Positions 18,737-27,740 of a stretch of 59,054 nucleotides of DNA are shown here, in pieces. The stretch spans positions 1 through 59,054 of the forward strand of contig JAUZSQ010000010.1 of the NCBI GenBank assembly GCA_030949325.1, read 5' to 3'. The stretch comes from Sulfurovum sp. (GTDB taxonomy: Bacteria > Campylobacterota > Campylobacteria > Campylobacterales > Sulfurovaceae). The notes under the pieces are model-generated. The model worked only from the letters and a program-made list of their open reading frames with translations, searched no databases and was not told where the DNA came from. How positions within the stretch are numbered: position 1 is the stretch's first letter; each line of letters opens with the position of its first letter. The position numbers and the translations under genes were made by a program.

Positions 18737-19183
18737 ATGACACTTTTTATTGACGGAGATGCCTTACCCAACTTACTCAAACCTATCATTTTACGCAGTA
18801 TCGAACGTCTTAAACTGCCTACCAAAGTAGTAGCCAACAAGAAAATCAATGTGGGGAAGTCTCAGTATATAGAATATATCATCGTCTCGCAAGGGGCTGA
18901 TGAAGCTGACCATCATATTGTGGAGCTTTGTGAGGTGGGGGATTTGGTGATTACGGCTGATATTCCTCTAGCAGACCGTATTATTAGCAAAGATGCCCAT
19001 GCGATTGACCATAGGGGAGAACTCTATAGTATCGATAATATCAAGCAATACCTCGCCATGCGAAACCTCATGGAAAGCATACGAGAAAGTGGAGAGATGA
19101 CAGGAGGACCTAAGGCGTTTGGAGCCAAAGATGCCCATGCCTTTGCCAATCAACTTAATGCTTTTTTGGCAAAATATACCTAA
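18737..19183 (+). CDS. YaiI/YqxD (DUF188) family protein
   Basis: This is a 148-residue DUF188 protein with a PIN-like nuclease fold suggested by conserved acidic residues: IDGDALPNLLK at the N-terminus, QGADEADHHIVE in the middle and VITADIPLADR. The C-terminus has the family tail TGGPKAFGAKDAHAFANQLN. Biochemical function is unknown. It ends the abutting three-gene operon and is convergent with serB, 6 bp away. Confidence 0.9.
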   Translation: MTLFIDGDALPNLLKPIILRSIERLKLPTKVVANKKINVGKSQYIEYIIVSQGADEADHHIVELCEVGDLVITADIPLADRIISKDAHAIDHRGELYSIDNIKQYLAMRNLMESIRESGEMTGGPKAFGAKDAHAFANQLNAFLAKYT

Positions 19184-19189
19184 GCGTAT

Positions 19190-19816
19190 TTAGATAATTT
19201 TTAGAATCTCTCGTAAATCTTTGACATCAATACAATGCGTCGCAGCTTCTCGCAAAATGGGCTTGGCACAAAAAGCCACGCGCATATCAGCATGAGCGAA
19301 CATACTCAAGTCATTGGCTCCATCTCCTACGACTAAGGTATCTTCACGCGTCACACCCAAAAGGGCTTGTAAACGTGTAATCATATCGCCTTTGGCATCG
19401 GAGTACATCATCTCTCCTCCTACTGCACCTGTGAGTTTACCTTGACTATCCACATGCAAGAAGTTGGAGAAGTCTGCATCTATACCCAAAGCCTGACACG
19501 CAGGTTGTGTAGCACTTCGGAAACCTCCTGAGAAACATACGATGGTATATCCTTTTTGCTTCAATCCCTCAATCACTTCTTTTGCCCCTTGCATCATAGG
19601 GAGATTTGCACAAATGGATTCCACCTTGCTTTGAGGTAAGCCTTTGAGCAAGGCTACACGTTCTACGAGTGACGCATAAAAGTCTAATTCCCCTGCCATC
19701 GCTCGTGCTGTAATCGCTACTACTTGTGCTTTAAATCCCAATTCCTCTGCAAAGAAATCAATCGTTTCACCATCCATCAAAGTCGAGTCAAAATCAAAGA
19801 CTGCCAATTTTTTCAT
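19190..19816 (-). CDS. serB: Phosphoserine phosphatase
   Basis: SerB is the final step of serine synthesis, hydrolysing O-phosphoserine. The 208-residue HAD-superfamily protein lacks the N-terminal ACT region of E. coli SerB. HAD motif I is FDFDSTLMDGE, with nucleophile Asp8 and acid Asp10. The cap specificity segment DFFAEELG follows, motif II is VCFSGGFRS, and motif III/IV is VVGDGANDLSMF. A promoter (TATAAT) is at 19851-19856 on the minus strand, in the short divergent gap shared with the metF-type gene. Confidence 0.93.
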   Translation of the reverse strand: MKKLAVFDFDSTLMDGETIDFFAEELGFKAQVVAITARAMAGELDFYASLVERVALLKGLPQSKVESICANLPMMQGAKEVIEGLKQKGYTIVCFSGGFRSATQPACQALGIDADFSNFLHVDSQGKLTGAVGGEMMYSDAKGDMITRLQALLGVTREDTLVVGDGANDLSMFAHADMRVAFCAKPILREAATHCIDVKDLREILKII

Positions 19817-19850
19817 ATCTATACCCTTATTGCAAAATTATTTGGATAAA

Positions 19851-19856
19851 ATTATA
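19851..19856 (-). promoter_or_regulatory. -10 box for serB
   Basis: TATAAT (context TGGTTATAAT) on the minus strand is about 35 nt upstream of the serB start, in the 67-bp divergent gap with the metF-type gene. Confidence 0.5.
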
Positions 19857-19883
19857 ACCAATTAAACTATAAAGAGTCTATTC

Positions 19884-20828
19884 ATGTTTGAAAAATTTTG
19901 CGATGTCTTGTGTTTGGAAAAAAACTTTATCACAGTAGAAATCAATCCTCCTCACGGTGCGTCCATAGCCACTATTATTAACAATATCAGAAAATATGCT
20001 TTGCACGAGAAAGTCACGGGCTTTTCTTGTACGGATAATCCTTTGGCAAAGCTCAAAATGTCGGGTGTACTCTCGGCTATCAAGATACAACAAGCCTTTG
20101 GTAAACCCGTACTCGCTACCATGAGTATGAGAGATAAAAATAAGCTTTCTTTGCAATCTACGCTTCTTGGAGCCAATGATTTTGATTTGCGTTGTATTTT
20201 GGCACTGACTGGCGACCCTGCGAAGTTCTCTGACCAACCTGATGTCAAAGGGGTGCTAGAGAGAGATTCTACTTTGTTGCTGAGTATTATCCATCATCTC
20301 AATAAAGGGGTAGATTATTCCAACAAAGCCCTCAAACCTGCACCCAAGCCTATTTATCCTTTTGCTGTGAGTAATGCCTCTTCTAAGGATATGTCTAGGC
20401 TCAAAAAACGCATGGTCAAAAAGCTCAATTACGGAGCAAGGGCTATTATCACGCAACCTGTGTATAACCTAGACAATGCCAAAGAACTCTTGGCTCTTTT
20501 TGAAGAAGCCAAGGAAGAAAGCATCAGAGAAACAGCCAAAGAAGCCCATATAGTTTTGGGACAATTTCCCATTGTTCGAGCGAGAACGGCACATTTTATT
20601 GATGATAAAGTCCCTGGTATTTCTGTACCCAAAGATATTATAGATGAAATGAACCTCGCTGCTATGGATGGCGAAGACAAAGAACAAGAAGTAGGCTACG
20701 CACTTTCTAAGCGTATCTTTGATGAAATAATGGAACTTCATGGCAAGGTACACTTGATGACACACAATCGCTTTGATTTGTGTGCTGACCTCATCGGTAC
20801 ACATAGCAATGAAGAGGAGACAAAATGA
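19884..20828 (+). CDS. metF: Methylenetetrahydrofolate reductase-family protein
   Basis: This 314-residue TIM-barrel protein of the MTHFR family reduces 5,10-methylene-THF to 5-methyl-THF using bound FAD. Family features are ITVEINPPHGA at the first strand (catalytic Glu region), GFSCTDNPLAKLKMS, ILALTGDP for flavin binding, and ARAIITQPVYNLDNA. The barrel end reads VPGISVPKDIIDEM. It is somewhat divergent from E. coli MetF, so a related C1 role is possible. Its TGA overlaps the start of gph (ATGA). Confidence 0.82.
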   Translation: MFEKFCDVLCLEKNFITVEINPPHGASIATIINNIRKYALHEKVTGFSCTDNPLAKLKMSGVLSAIKIQQAFGKPVLATMSMRDKNKLSLQSTLLGANDFDLRCILALTGDPAKFSDQPDVKGVLERDSTLLLSIIHHLNKGVDYSNKALKPAPKPIYPFAVSNASSKDMSRLKKRMVKKLNYGARAIITQPVYNLDNAKELLALFEEAKEESIRETAKEAHIVLGQFPIVRARTAHFIDDKVPGISVPKDIIDEMNLAAMDGEDKEQEVGYALSKRIFDEIMELHGKVHLMTHNRFDLCADLIGTHSNEEETK

Positions 20829-21499
20829 TACTCACAGAAAAAAAGCTACTTATTTTTGATTTGGATGGTACTTTGATTAATTCTGCACTAGATTTGGCCT
20901 TAGCCATTAACTATATGTTAGAACAACTCAACAAAGCACCTTTTGAAGAAGACTTAATACATCATTGGGTAGGCAATGGAGCAGAAATACTTGTCAGACG
21001 TGCCTTATCTTCTTCGCGTGAGATGAATGAGAACTTAGATGATATTTTAGTGACAAAAGCACTCAAAATATTTTTGGATTTTTATGCCCAAAATCTTGCC
21101 AATGCTACTGTAGCCTATAAAGGGGTCAAAGAAACCCTACAAAGTCTCAAATCCCAAGGCTATCATTTGGCAATTGTCACCAATAAGCCTTTTGAATTTG
21201 TAGCCCCGATACTCAATACTTTGGACTTAGACAATATTTTTGAACTCATATTAGGAGGAGATTCTCTGCCTCAAAAGAAACCTCATCCTGCACCTCTTTT
21301 ACATGTCTGTACACATTTTGGATACTCAACAGAGCAGAGTCTCATGGTCGGTGATTCCAAAAATGATATCCTCTCAGCCCATGCTTGTGAGATGCAATCT
21401 GTCGCAGTCACCTATGGGTATAACTATGGAGAAGATATATCTTTACATCGTCCTAGCCTTATTATTGATGAGTTTTCAGAACTATTAAAGTATTTATAG
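20825..21499 (+). CDS. gph: Phosphoglycolate phosphatase-like HAD hydrolase
   Basis: This 224-residue HAD phosphatase has a helical cap. Motif I is FDLDGTLINS (Asp12 nucleophile, Asp14 acid), motif II VTNKPFEFV, motif III KKPHPAPL and motif IV MVGDSKNDILSA. It most resembles Gph, which removes phosphate from 2-phosphoglycolate, but related sugar phosphatases share these motifs. It is translationally coupled to the metF-type gene through a 4-nt overlap. Confidence 0.82.
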   Translation: MILTEKKLLIFDLDGTLINSALDLALAINYMLEQLNKAPFEEDLIHHWVGNGAEILVRRALSSSREMNENLDDILVTKALKIFLDFYAQNLANATVAYKGVKETLQSLKSQGYHLAIVTNKPFEFVAPILNTLDLDNIFELILGGDSLPQKKPHPAPLLHVCTHFGYSTEQSLMVGDSKNDILSAHACEMQSVAVTYGYNYGEDISLHRPSLIIDEFSELLKYL

Positions 21500-21525
21500 G
21501 TTATATAAAGAGAAAAAGGACATAT

Positions 21526-22975
21526 TTGTCTCATAAAAAAGCCAAAATTGCTATTATCGGTGGAGGTGTAGCAGGAGCGAGTGCTTCACTCTACTTGGGT
21601 CAACTAGGCTTAGATGTCACGCTCTTAGAAAAAGAATCTAGCCTTATTTCTGGTCCTCCCTTTTGTCATCTTCATGCTGGAGGTAACCTTTACCGTGAGA
21701 TTTCGGATGCACAGTGTATTACCTTGCTCAAACAATCTATAGATTTTTTTGCGTTTTTATCCTTATATCGTTGATTACCGACCTACTGTTATTGCTATAC
21801 CCAAAAGTGACAAATCTACACCTCTCGACCTCTTGCCTAGACTCAAACGTCTTAGCAATGCCTATCAAGACCTCATTGATACAGACAAGGATAATCAAGT
21901 CTTGGGAGAGAGTCAGTACTATTATCAACTCTATGACAAAGAAGCCTTAGAAGCCCTACAAAAGCTTCCCTTGCCCCAGTCTCCTCAAAGTAGCCAAGAT
22001 TGGATGATACCTGTATCCCAAAATATAGACTTGGAAAAGATACAATTTCCTCTTATCCTAGTCCAAGAATATGGGCTAAACCTTTTTAGACTCTCAGCGG
22101 GTCTATCTCTGAGCCTAGAGAGCCTAAAAACTGTTACCATACACACCCAAACCATTGTCTATAATATCCAACAAAACTGTTCGAGTGATGGATGGATACT
22201 AAGCTATCTCCAAGATGACAAAAGCCATGAAGAGCATTTTGACTATCTCATTAATGCCGCAGGGTTTCGTACAGGCAAGATTGATGATATGCTCTCAGCC
22301 CCTTGCAAAACTATGGTAGAATTCAAGGCTGCGTATATTAGCCAATCTGATGCCTATAAGGGTCAGTACTTCCCTGAAATTGTCTTTCATGGAGAACGAG
22401 GCACACCCCAAGGGATGGGACAATTTACCCCTTATCCCAATGGGTATGTCCAACTCCATGGCATGACTACAGATATTACACTCTATGAAGATGGCTTGGT
22501 GAGTAATACCAATGTGAGTTGTCAAGCGAAGTTGGGTCAAAACTTTATAGAAAAAATAGAGAAATCATGGACAAAAGAAGAAACCGATACACGCACTAAT
22601 TTGGCTATTGGGCATTTGTCACAGTTTATTCCTTCTTTTGCTACAGCCAAAGTCGGTTCCAAGCCCCTCTTTGGTGCACAGCAAATCCCAGGAGATGACC
22701 CTACTTTACGTGTAGCTGAGGTCTCTTTCCCTCGTGAACGCTATGCACGTTGTGAGATAGTCAAAGTATCTTCGGTACTCGATATGATAGATGCTATTAC
22801 CCAACAACTCATAGATTTGGAGTATCTAGGAAGCCAAAGCTTAGGACGACGTGTCTTTAGCCCTACGATAAACCTAGCAAAAAATGACCTCCAAAACAAA
22901 GCTGAGTCTATCGCTACCTCTCGTGAATATCCTAAAGATTTAGCCCATCGTACCATGCCTAGAAGTGGTGACTAG
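21526..22975 (+). CDS. FAD-dependent oxidoreductase (one frameshift)
   Basis: Translation most likely starts at TTG 21526, with AAGGA upstream. The N-terminal Rossmann motif IAIIGGGVAGASASLYLG is at about 9-26, followed by a conserved acid at the end of beta-2 (LLEKESS). A 7-T run near 21747-21753 carries a one-base lesion: the first frame ends SLYR and the continuing frame enters at RFYPYIVDYRPTV. The remainder, to 22975, includes FDYLINAAGFRTGKID and the second FAD-contact region PLFGAQQIPGDDPTLRVAEV. About 480 residues in total. The substrate is unknown. The last 17 bp overlap the 3' end of the convergent thiL. Confidence 0.78.
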
Positions 22976-23786
22976 TACAAGGGTAGCGTTGGCTATTGGC
23001 TGAGACTTGTCCAAAAATAGTCAGAGGCATGTCTGTTTCTTTTGCTATGGCTTTAATCTTCTCTAATGCTTCAGGAGCAAAGGCGATGAGCATTTCATAC
23101 TCTTCTCCACTTTCCCCTATGTCTTGTGTTATCTCAATAAGTGATGTGAATCCATAACTATTATGCTCCAAAAATTTGTTGGTATCACAATAGAGTCCAT
23201 CGGATATATCCATACCTGCGTGTAAATAGGGTCTGGCTTTGGCAATAAAGTCTGCTCGTAATATAGGAGAAAAGAAGCGTGAGTCTTCACTGATACTCTC
23301 TCCTCTAAACAAGGCATCCAAATCACGCTTACTCTCTCCTAGTACTCCTGTGTAAGCTAACAAATCACCCTCTTGTAGCCCTTTACGCAACAAAGGACTG
23401 TCACTTTGGGAGATAATCGTAATAGACAAATGCAACTTATCTCCCCCAATGGTATCGCCTCCGATAATTTCACAACCATAGGCTTGGGCTGTAGCTTCTA
23501 GGCTTTGGGTTAGACTATCAATATCTGCCAAAGTCAAATCAGAAGGCAGAGATACGCTCACCAAGGCATGAAGAGGCTTGGCATTCATAGCAATCGCATC
23601 AGAGAGGTTGACGAGCATAGCCTTTTTGCCAATTTGTGCCATGCTCATCCATGTACGTCTAAAATGCACATCTTCAAAAAATGCGTCCATACTATAGAGC
23701 CTATTGCCAATCACTGCTGCATCATCACCAATATAAGGGGAGTTCAAACCTTCAATAAGGTAGGCTTCTTTATCAATATTTTTCAT
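22959..23786 (-). CDS. thiL: Thiamine-monophosphate kinase
   Basis: ThiL phosphorylates thiamine monophosphate to the active diphosphate cofactor. The PurM/SelD-type ATPase fold is clear: YIGDDAAVIG near the N-terminus for Mg-ATP, MDAFFEDVHFRRTW, NLSDAIAMNAKPLHA, IIGGDTIGG and MDISDGLYCDTNKFLE. About 275 residues, slightly short but complete. The start at 23786 is preferred because it opens directly on the family N-terminus. An upstream ATG at 23834 would add an unrelated leader. Confidence 0.9.
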   Translation of the reverse strand: MKNIDKEAYLIEGLNSPYIGDDAAVIGNRLYSMDAFFEDVHFRRTWMSMAQIGKKAMLVNLSDAIAMNAKPLHALVSVSLPSDLTLADIDSLTQSLEATAQAYGCEIIGGDTIGGDKLHLSITIISQSDSPLLRKGLQEGDLLAYTGVLGESKRDLDALFRGESISEDSRFFSPILRADFIAKARPYLHAGMDISDGLYCDTNKFLEHNSYGFTSLIEITQDIGESGEEYEMLIAFAPEALEKIKAIAKETDMPLTIFGQVSANSQRYPCTSHHF

Positions 23787-23914
23787 AAAAATATTGTAAC
23801 ATAGTATCGTATAGATAATCTTAAGACTATTCAAAACATATACACCGATGCTAAAGGAAGTATTAAATAAAACTATGTAATACTATACAATATTAAAACA
23901 CAAAGGTTCAGATA

Positions 23915-24544
23915 ATGAAACGAATTAAATTGACATTGGTTGCACTACTTAGTATAGGTTTTGCTGTAGGTTGTGGTAGTACTAATAACCCTAGCAATAA
24001 AACTGCTGACAATATGCTAGAAAGATTTACCTATTTAAATACAGGGTTTGTAACCACTCAGAGTAATACCATTGCTTGTGTTGAAGGTTCCCTTGGTGAC
24101 GGTGCCATTGGTGATTCGTTTACTTTTCATACCTCATTTAATCATATCAACTCTGTAGAGACTATTATGACCTTGACCAGTACAGCGTATAGAAAATCTG
24201 GCTGTACAGGAGAACCTGAAGAGACGATTGTACAAGAATATCAGCTTACTATAGGTGAAGAGTTTAACCAAGGTACAAGACTAGAAATAGATATCCTCCT
24301 TGCTAAATTTGATTTCAACTTTGAAGCAGAACGTAACTTCTCTGAAGCTGTCGTCTTTGGTAAAGATATCGTTGTAGGTGTGCCTTTCCATACTATTCTA
24401 GTAGGAGAAGGTGGAACCCAAACAGATACACTCAAGTATGGCTTTGGAAATCCTAGTGAAGCATCGAATGGGGATACAGTAGAAGGGCGTTCAGAAGATA
24501 TTACCAAATATATTACAGCCAACACTTTCTTACTTCAAGAATAA
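23915..24544 (+). CDS. Putative lipoprotein
   Basis: This 209-residue protein has a lipoprotein signal peptide: a basic N-terminus, a hydrophobic core, then the lipobox AVGC with the acylated Cys at about residue 20. The mature part is rich in Thr and Gly with beta-strand propensity and two internal cysteines, and includes CVEGSLGDGAIGDSFTFHTS. I do not recognise a family. It is preceded by AAAGGTTCA and followed by a gap of about 110 bp before the SdhB/SdhE look-alike gene. Confidence 0.8.
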   Translation: MKRIKLTLVALLSIGFAVGCGSTNNPSNKTADNMLERFTYLNTGFVTTQSNTIACVEGSLGDGAIGDSFTFHTSFNHINSVETIMTLTSTAYRKSGCTGEPEETIVQEYQLTIGEEFNQGTRLEIDILLAKFDFNFEAERNFSEAVVFGKDIVVGVPFHTILVGEGGTQTDTLKYGFGNPSEASNGDTVEGRSEDITKYITANTFLLQE

Positions 24545-24657
24545 CCAATCGTAACAATAGACCTAAGCTTTTTTCTCTAAAAAGAAGATTATGGTCTAGT
24601 TCAAACGACATATAAGATATACTCCGTCTAATTTACTTACATTGGAGACTCTCTTAA

Positions 24658-25706
24658 ATGTCACATACACTTACCCTAAAAGCATTCTTTTTTAATGCCA
24701 AAACTGACTACTTACCCTACTACAAAAACTTTAATATTACACTAGAAAACCATCATAGTATCAAAGACTTACTCTTTGATATTGAAGCAAAAAATAGTGA
24801 CTTTAATTACCCCCAAAAGAATCTCCTTGTAAAAGTCAATGGCTTTATCCTCGAGGGGTCTGAATCTATTGCTTCTCTTGTAGCCCAACTAGGTACAAAC
24901 CTCTCTATAGAACCAAGCAATCGCTACCGTGCTAACCATGGACTAGAGATAAATGATGATGATTTCATGCACTCTTATGCACTCCTAGCTCCTTATGCTT
25001 CAGAAGCAGACTTAAATTATTATCAAAGTCTTTATAGCCTACACTATGCCTCTGAGACAGAAAAGTTTGCCCATGACTATATTGGAGATGCTATTTTGGT
25101 CCTAGCGTACAAGATGATAACAGAGGGAAATCCTCATAAAAAGCTATATTAGAGGCTATTACTTCGGTCGATACTGGGCTTCTGTCTTGTGAATATGAAA
25201 ATAACCTCTTTCGAGACAATGAGTATGGACAAGATATAGAAGCACTCAAAGCGATGCTAAAGGATACAGACCATGAGTCTCCTTCTTTATGTACTAGGCT
25301 TAAGAAGCGTTTTTGTAAAGATAAAGCGAATAATCACACTAAAAAAGTTGAACATTTAGAAGAAAAGCATATTGCCTATCACAGTGGAAAAGAAAGTAAA
25401 AACCTATTGCTTATTTCTCAAATGATAGTCGATATGGGGACAAAAGAAATAGTATTTCCTAGTCAAACAAAGCTTTTGGGACTTTCTATCTTGGAAAGCG
25501 ACAAAGATTTAGCACTCAAAAAAGCAGGAACCGTACTACTAGATGCCTATGATTCAGGGGCTGAAGTCCTCATTATAGAAGATAAAAAGACTTATGAAAT
25601 GTGTAGCAAATATTTCAAAAAGATTGAGCATAGCATGGGTAGAAAGATGGGTGGATTAGCACTATTCTTTGTAGAAGACTTTATTAAACAAGTGGATGTT
25701 GTATAA
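24658..25706 (+). CDS. Cysteine-poor SdhB/SdhE look-alike protein (one frameshift)
   Basis: Residues 4-110 align closely with the SdhB ferredoxin domain encoded at 27741. FNAKTDYLPYYKNF parallels FNAETDYLPYTKGY, KVNG is shared, and SIEPSNRYR parallels TLEPSSKKR. The whole cysteine loop that holds the 2Fe-2S cluster is absent, and the first 160 residues contain no Cys. After a lesion in CATAAAAAGC near 25140, the frame continues to 25706. The C-terminal 95 residues resemble the last CCG module of SdhE: KLLGLS replaces KCCGFH, AGTVLLDAYDSGAEVLII parallels AGNALLDAIDNNADIMVT, and the final CPLC has only one Cys left. It may belong to a family annotated as DUF5644/HdrB C-terminal, though I cannot confirm that. 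A non-redox scaffold or assembly role for SdhABE is my inference. Confidence 0.75.
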
Positions 25707-25764
25707 AATTGTGTATTTTAATATTTAAATTTACTCAAAATAGATTCACTAGAGGAGCTATAAA

Positions 25765-25842
25765 ATGGAATTCATAATGGGATTAACAGTTTTAGCTGTT
25801 ATTTTGTTTTTTAGTTATGAAGCATATCTCTCGACTAAATAA
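25765..25842 (+). CDS. 25-aa single-helix membrane microprotein
   Basis: A short ORF begins with ATG 7 nt after a strong AGAGGAG ribosome-binding site. The product is MEFIMGLTVLAVILFFSYEA followed by YLSTK. It is one hydrophobic helix (about 4-20) with a short charged tail. It lies between the SdhB/SdhE look-alike and sdhA, in the same direction. The ribosome-binding site is among the best in the window, which favours real translation. It could be a small membrane subunit, but no family is recognised. Confidence 0.5.
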   Translation: MEFIMGLTVLAVILFFSYEAYLSTK

Positions 25843-26000
25843 TTATATATAAACTACTTATATTGTATCAAGAAAGAATATATTTTGTATATTGAATTAA
25901 AGGTGCGTTAAAAACAGCACCCTACCATACTAATCCCCTCTAATATTAAAGAAAATATGCTAATATAGAGCTATTATCTTTTTTAAAGGACATTCTTATT

Positions 26001-27731
26001 ATGAGCAAAAACTCTGATATTAAAATTTATGAATATGACGCTGTTATTGTGGGTTCAGGTCTAGCAGGACTCGCAGCCGCCAAGGGACTTACAGAAGCAG
26101 GGAAAAGAACTGCTGTAATTACCAAACTTCACCCCTTACGCTCGCATTCAGGTGCCGCACAAGGTGGGATTAATGCAGCGCTTGGAGCAGAAGATTCTAC
26201 AGAACTTCACGAATTTGATACGGTCAAAGGTTCAGACTATTTGGCTGACCAAGATTGTGTTGAACTTTTGTGTACCAAAGCCCCTGAGACTATCCGTTGG
26301 GCAGAACGCATGGGTGCTGTCTTTTCTCGTGATGAAGAAGGCAATATTGCTATTCGTCCTTTTGGTGGGCAATCACAACCTCGTGCTTGTTATGCCAAAG
26401 ACCGTACAGGACTTACCCTACTACAAACCATTTATGAACAAGCAGACCGTGCAGGGATTGAAGTGTATGATGAATGGTATGCAGGAGATTTACTCTATGA
26501 AGATGGCAAAGTCTCTGGTGTCGTAGCCTACAATATCCGTAACTCCGAAGTGGCGATTTTCAATTCTAAAGTCACGATGTTTGCTACAGGTGGTAATGGG
26601 AGACTCTTTAGATTTAATTCTAATGCCCATGCCAATACAGGTGACGCACTTTCTATTGTGGCACGTCATGGTTTGCCTCTTGAAGATATGGAATTTGTAC
26701 AATTTCATCCTAGTGGATTGGGTGGTTCGGGGGTACTTATCTCTGAAGCTGCTCGTGGTGAAGGTGGACGCCTCTTCAATAGCGAAGGTGAACGCTTTAT
26801 GACCAAATATGCACCCAATGCTATGGAACTGGCTTCTCGTGATGTCGTATCTCGAGCTATTATGGAAGAAGTCCGTCAAGGGCGTGGAGTAGGAAAAGAC
26901 GGACAATCTGTTCTGCTTGACCTCACACACCTTGACCCTCAAATCATTTTGACGCGTTTGCCTGAGCTTCGTGAATTAGCTATCGCCTTTCAAGGGCAAG
27001 ATATGCTCAATGAAGCCATACATATCTCTGCTACGGCTCACTATTCTATGGGTGGAATACCTACCAATATCAACTGTCAAGTAGAAAAAAATGCCAACAA
27101 AGAACTGGTAGAAGGGTTCTATGCTGCTGGAGAATGTGCTTGTGTTTCAGTACACGGTGCCAACCGTTTGGGTGCGAACTCTGTGCTTGAAGCGATGCTA
27201 TTTGGTCGTCACGCAGGGGAGAATATGATAAAAGTATTGGATGAGGGGATTAGCTTACGCAAAGCCTCTTTGAGCGATGCTGATAGATGTGTCAATGAAA
27301 TGCATACCATTAAAACATCTAACGGCAAAGAAACCGTACCCAAACTCAGAGACGAACTTCAAATTGGTATGACAGCCAATGCAGGGGTGTTTAGAACCAA
27401 AGAATCTTTGGAAAAACAAGTTGCTATTATTGATGATGTCTTGGCACGATTTAAGCATATTCGTATTGATGACAAGTCTTATACCTTTAATACCGACCTT
27501 CAAGAAGCGATTGAGCTTGGACACATGATAGAATCTGCGAAGATTGTAGTCGTGGGTGCATTGACGCGTGAAGAGAGTCGTGGGGGACATTATCGTGAAG
27601 ATTTCCCAACAAGAGATGATGAAAAGTTTATGAAACATACCTATGCTATCATGGATAAAGACTACAATGTATCTATTACTTGGGGTAAAGTCACCCCAGG
27701 TAAGTTTGAGCCAATGGAAAGAAAATACTAG
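26001..27731 (+). CDS. sdhA: Succinate dehydrogenase / methylmenaquinol:fumarate reductase flavoprotein subunit
   Basis: This is the 576-residue flavoprotein of a complex II-type enzyme interconverting succinate and fumarate. The Rossmann GSGLAG is at 18-23. The covalent-FAD histidine is His49 in [10 protein letters not shown]. Substrate-site segments are [27 protein letters not shown] (catalytic Arg) and [10 protein letters not shown], and [10 protein letters not shown] is near the FAD. There is no Tat signal, unlike periplasmic MfrA of Campylobacter or Wolinella, so a cytoplasmic active site is expected. It heads the sdhA-sdhB-sdhE operon, with sdhB 9 bp downstream. Confidence 0.95.
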   Translation: MSKNSDIKIYEYDAVIVGSGLAGLAAAKGLTEAGKRTAVITKLHPLRSHSGAAQGGINAALGAEDSTELHEFDTVKGSDYLADQDCVELLCTKAPETIRWAERMGAVFSRDEEGNIAIRPFGGQSQPRACYAKDRTGLTLLQTIYEQADRAGIEVYDEWYAGDLLYEDGKVSGVVAYNIRNSEVAIFNSKVTMFATGGNGRLFRFNSNAHANTGDALSIVARHGLPLEDMEFVQFHPSGLGGSGVLISEAARGEGGRLFNSEGERFMTKYAPNAMELASRDVVSRAIMEEVRQGRGVGKDGQSVLLDLTHLDPQIILTRLPELRELAIAFQGQDMLNEAIHISATAHYSMGGIPTNINCQVEKNANKELVEGFYAAGECACVSVHGANRLGANSVLEAMLFGRHAGENMIKVLDEGISLRKASLSDADRCVNEMHTIKTSNGKETVPKLRDELQIGMTANAGVFRTKESLEKQVAIIDDVLARFKHIRIDDKSYTFNTDLQEAIELGHMIESAKIVVVGALTREESRGGHYREDFPTRDDEKFMKHTYAIMDKDYNVSITWGKVTPGKFEPMERKY

Positions 27732-27740
27732 GAGGATAAG

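Noticed and set aside
21747-21753. Phase variation through the 7-T run in the FAD oxidoreductase (and similar runs in the M48 and prmC genes)
   Set aside because: Similar indels occur throughout the window, including in indispensable genes, so sequencing error is more likely than contingency switching.
25902-25922. GGTGC...GCACC hairpin upstream of sdhA
   Set aside because: Only 5 bp with a 10-nt loop. Too weak to call an operator or terminator.
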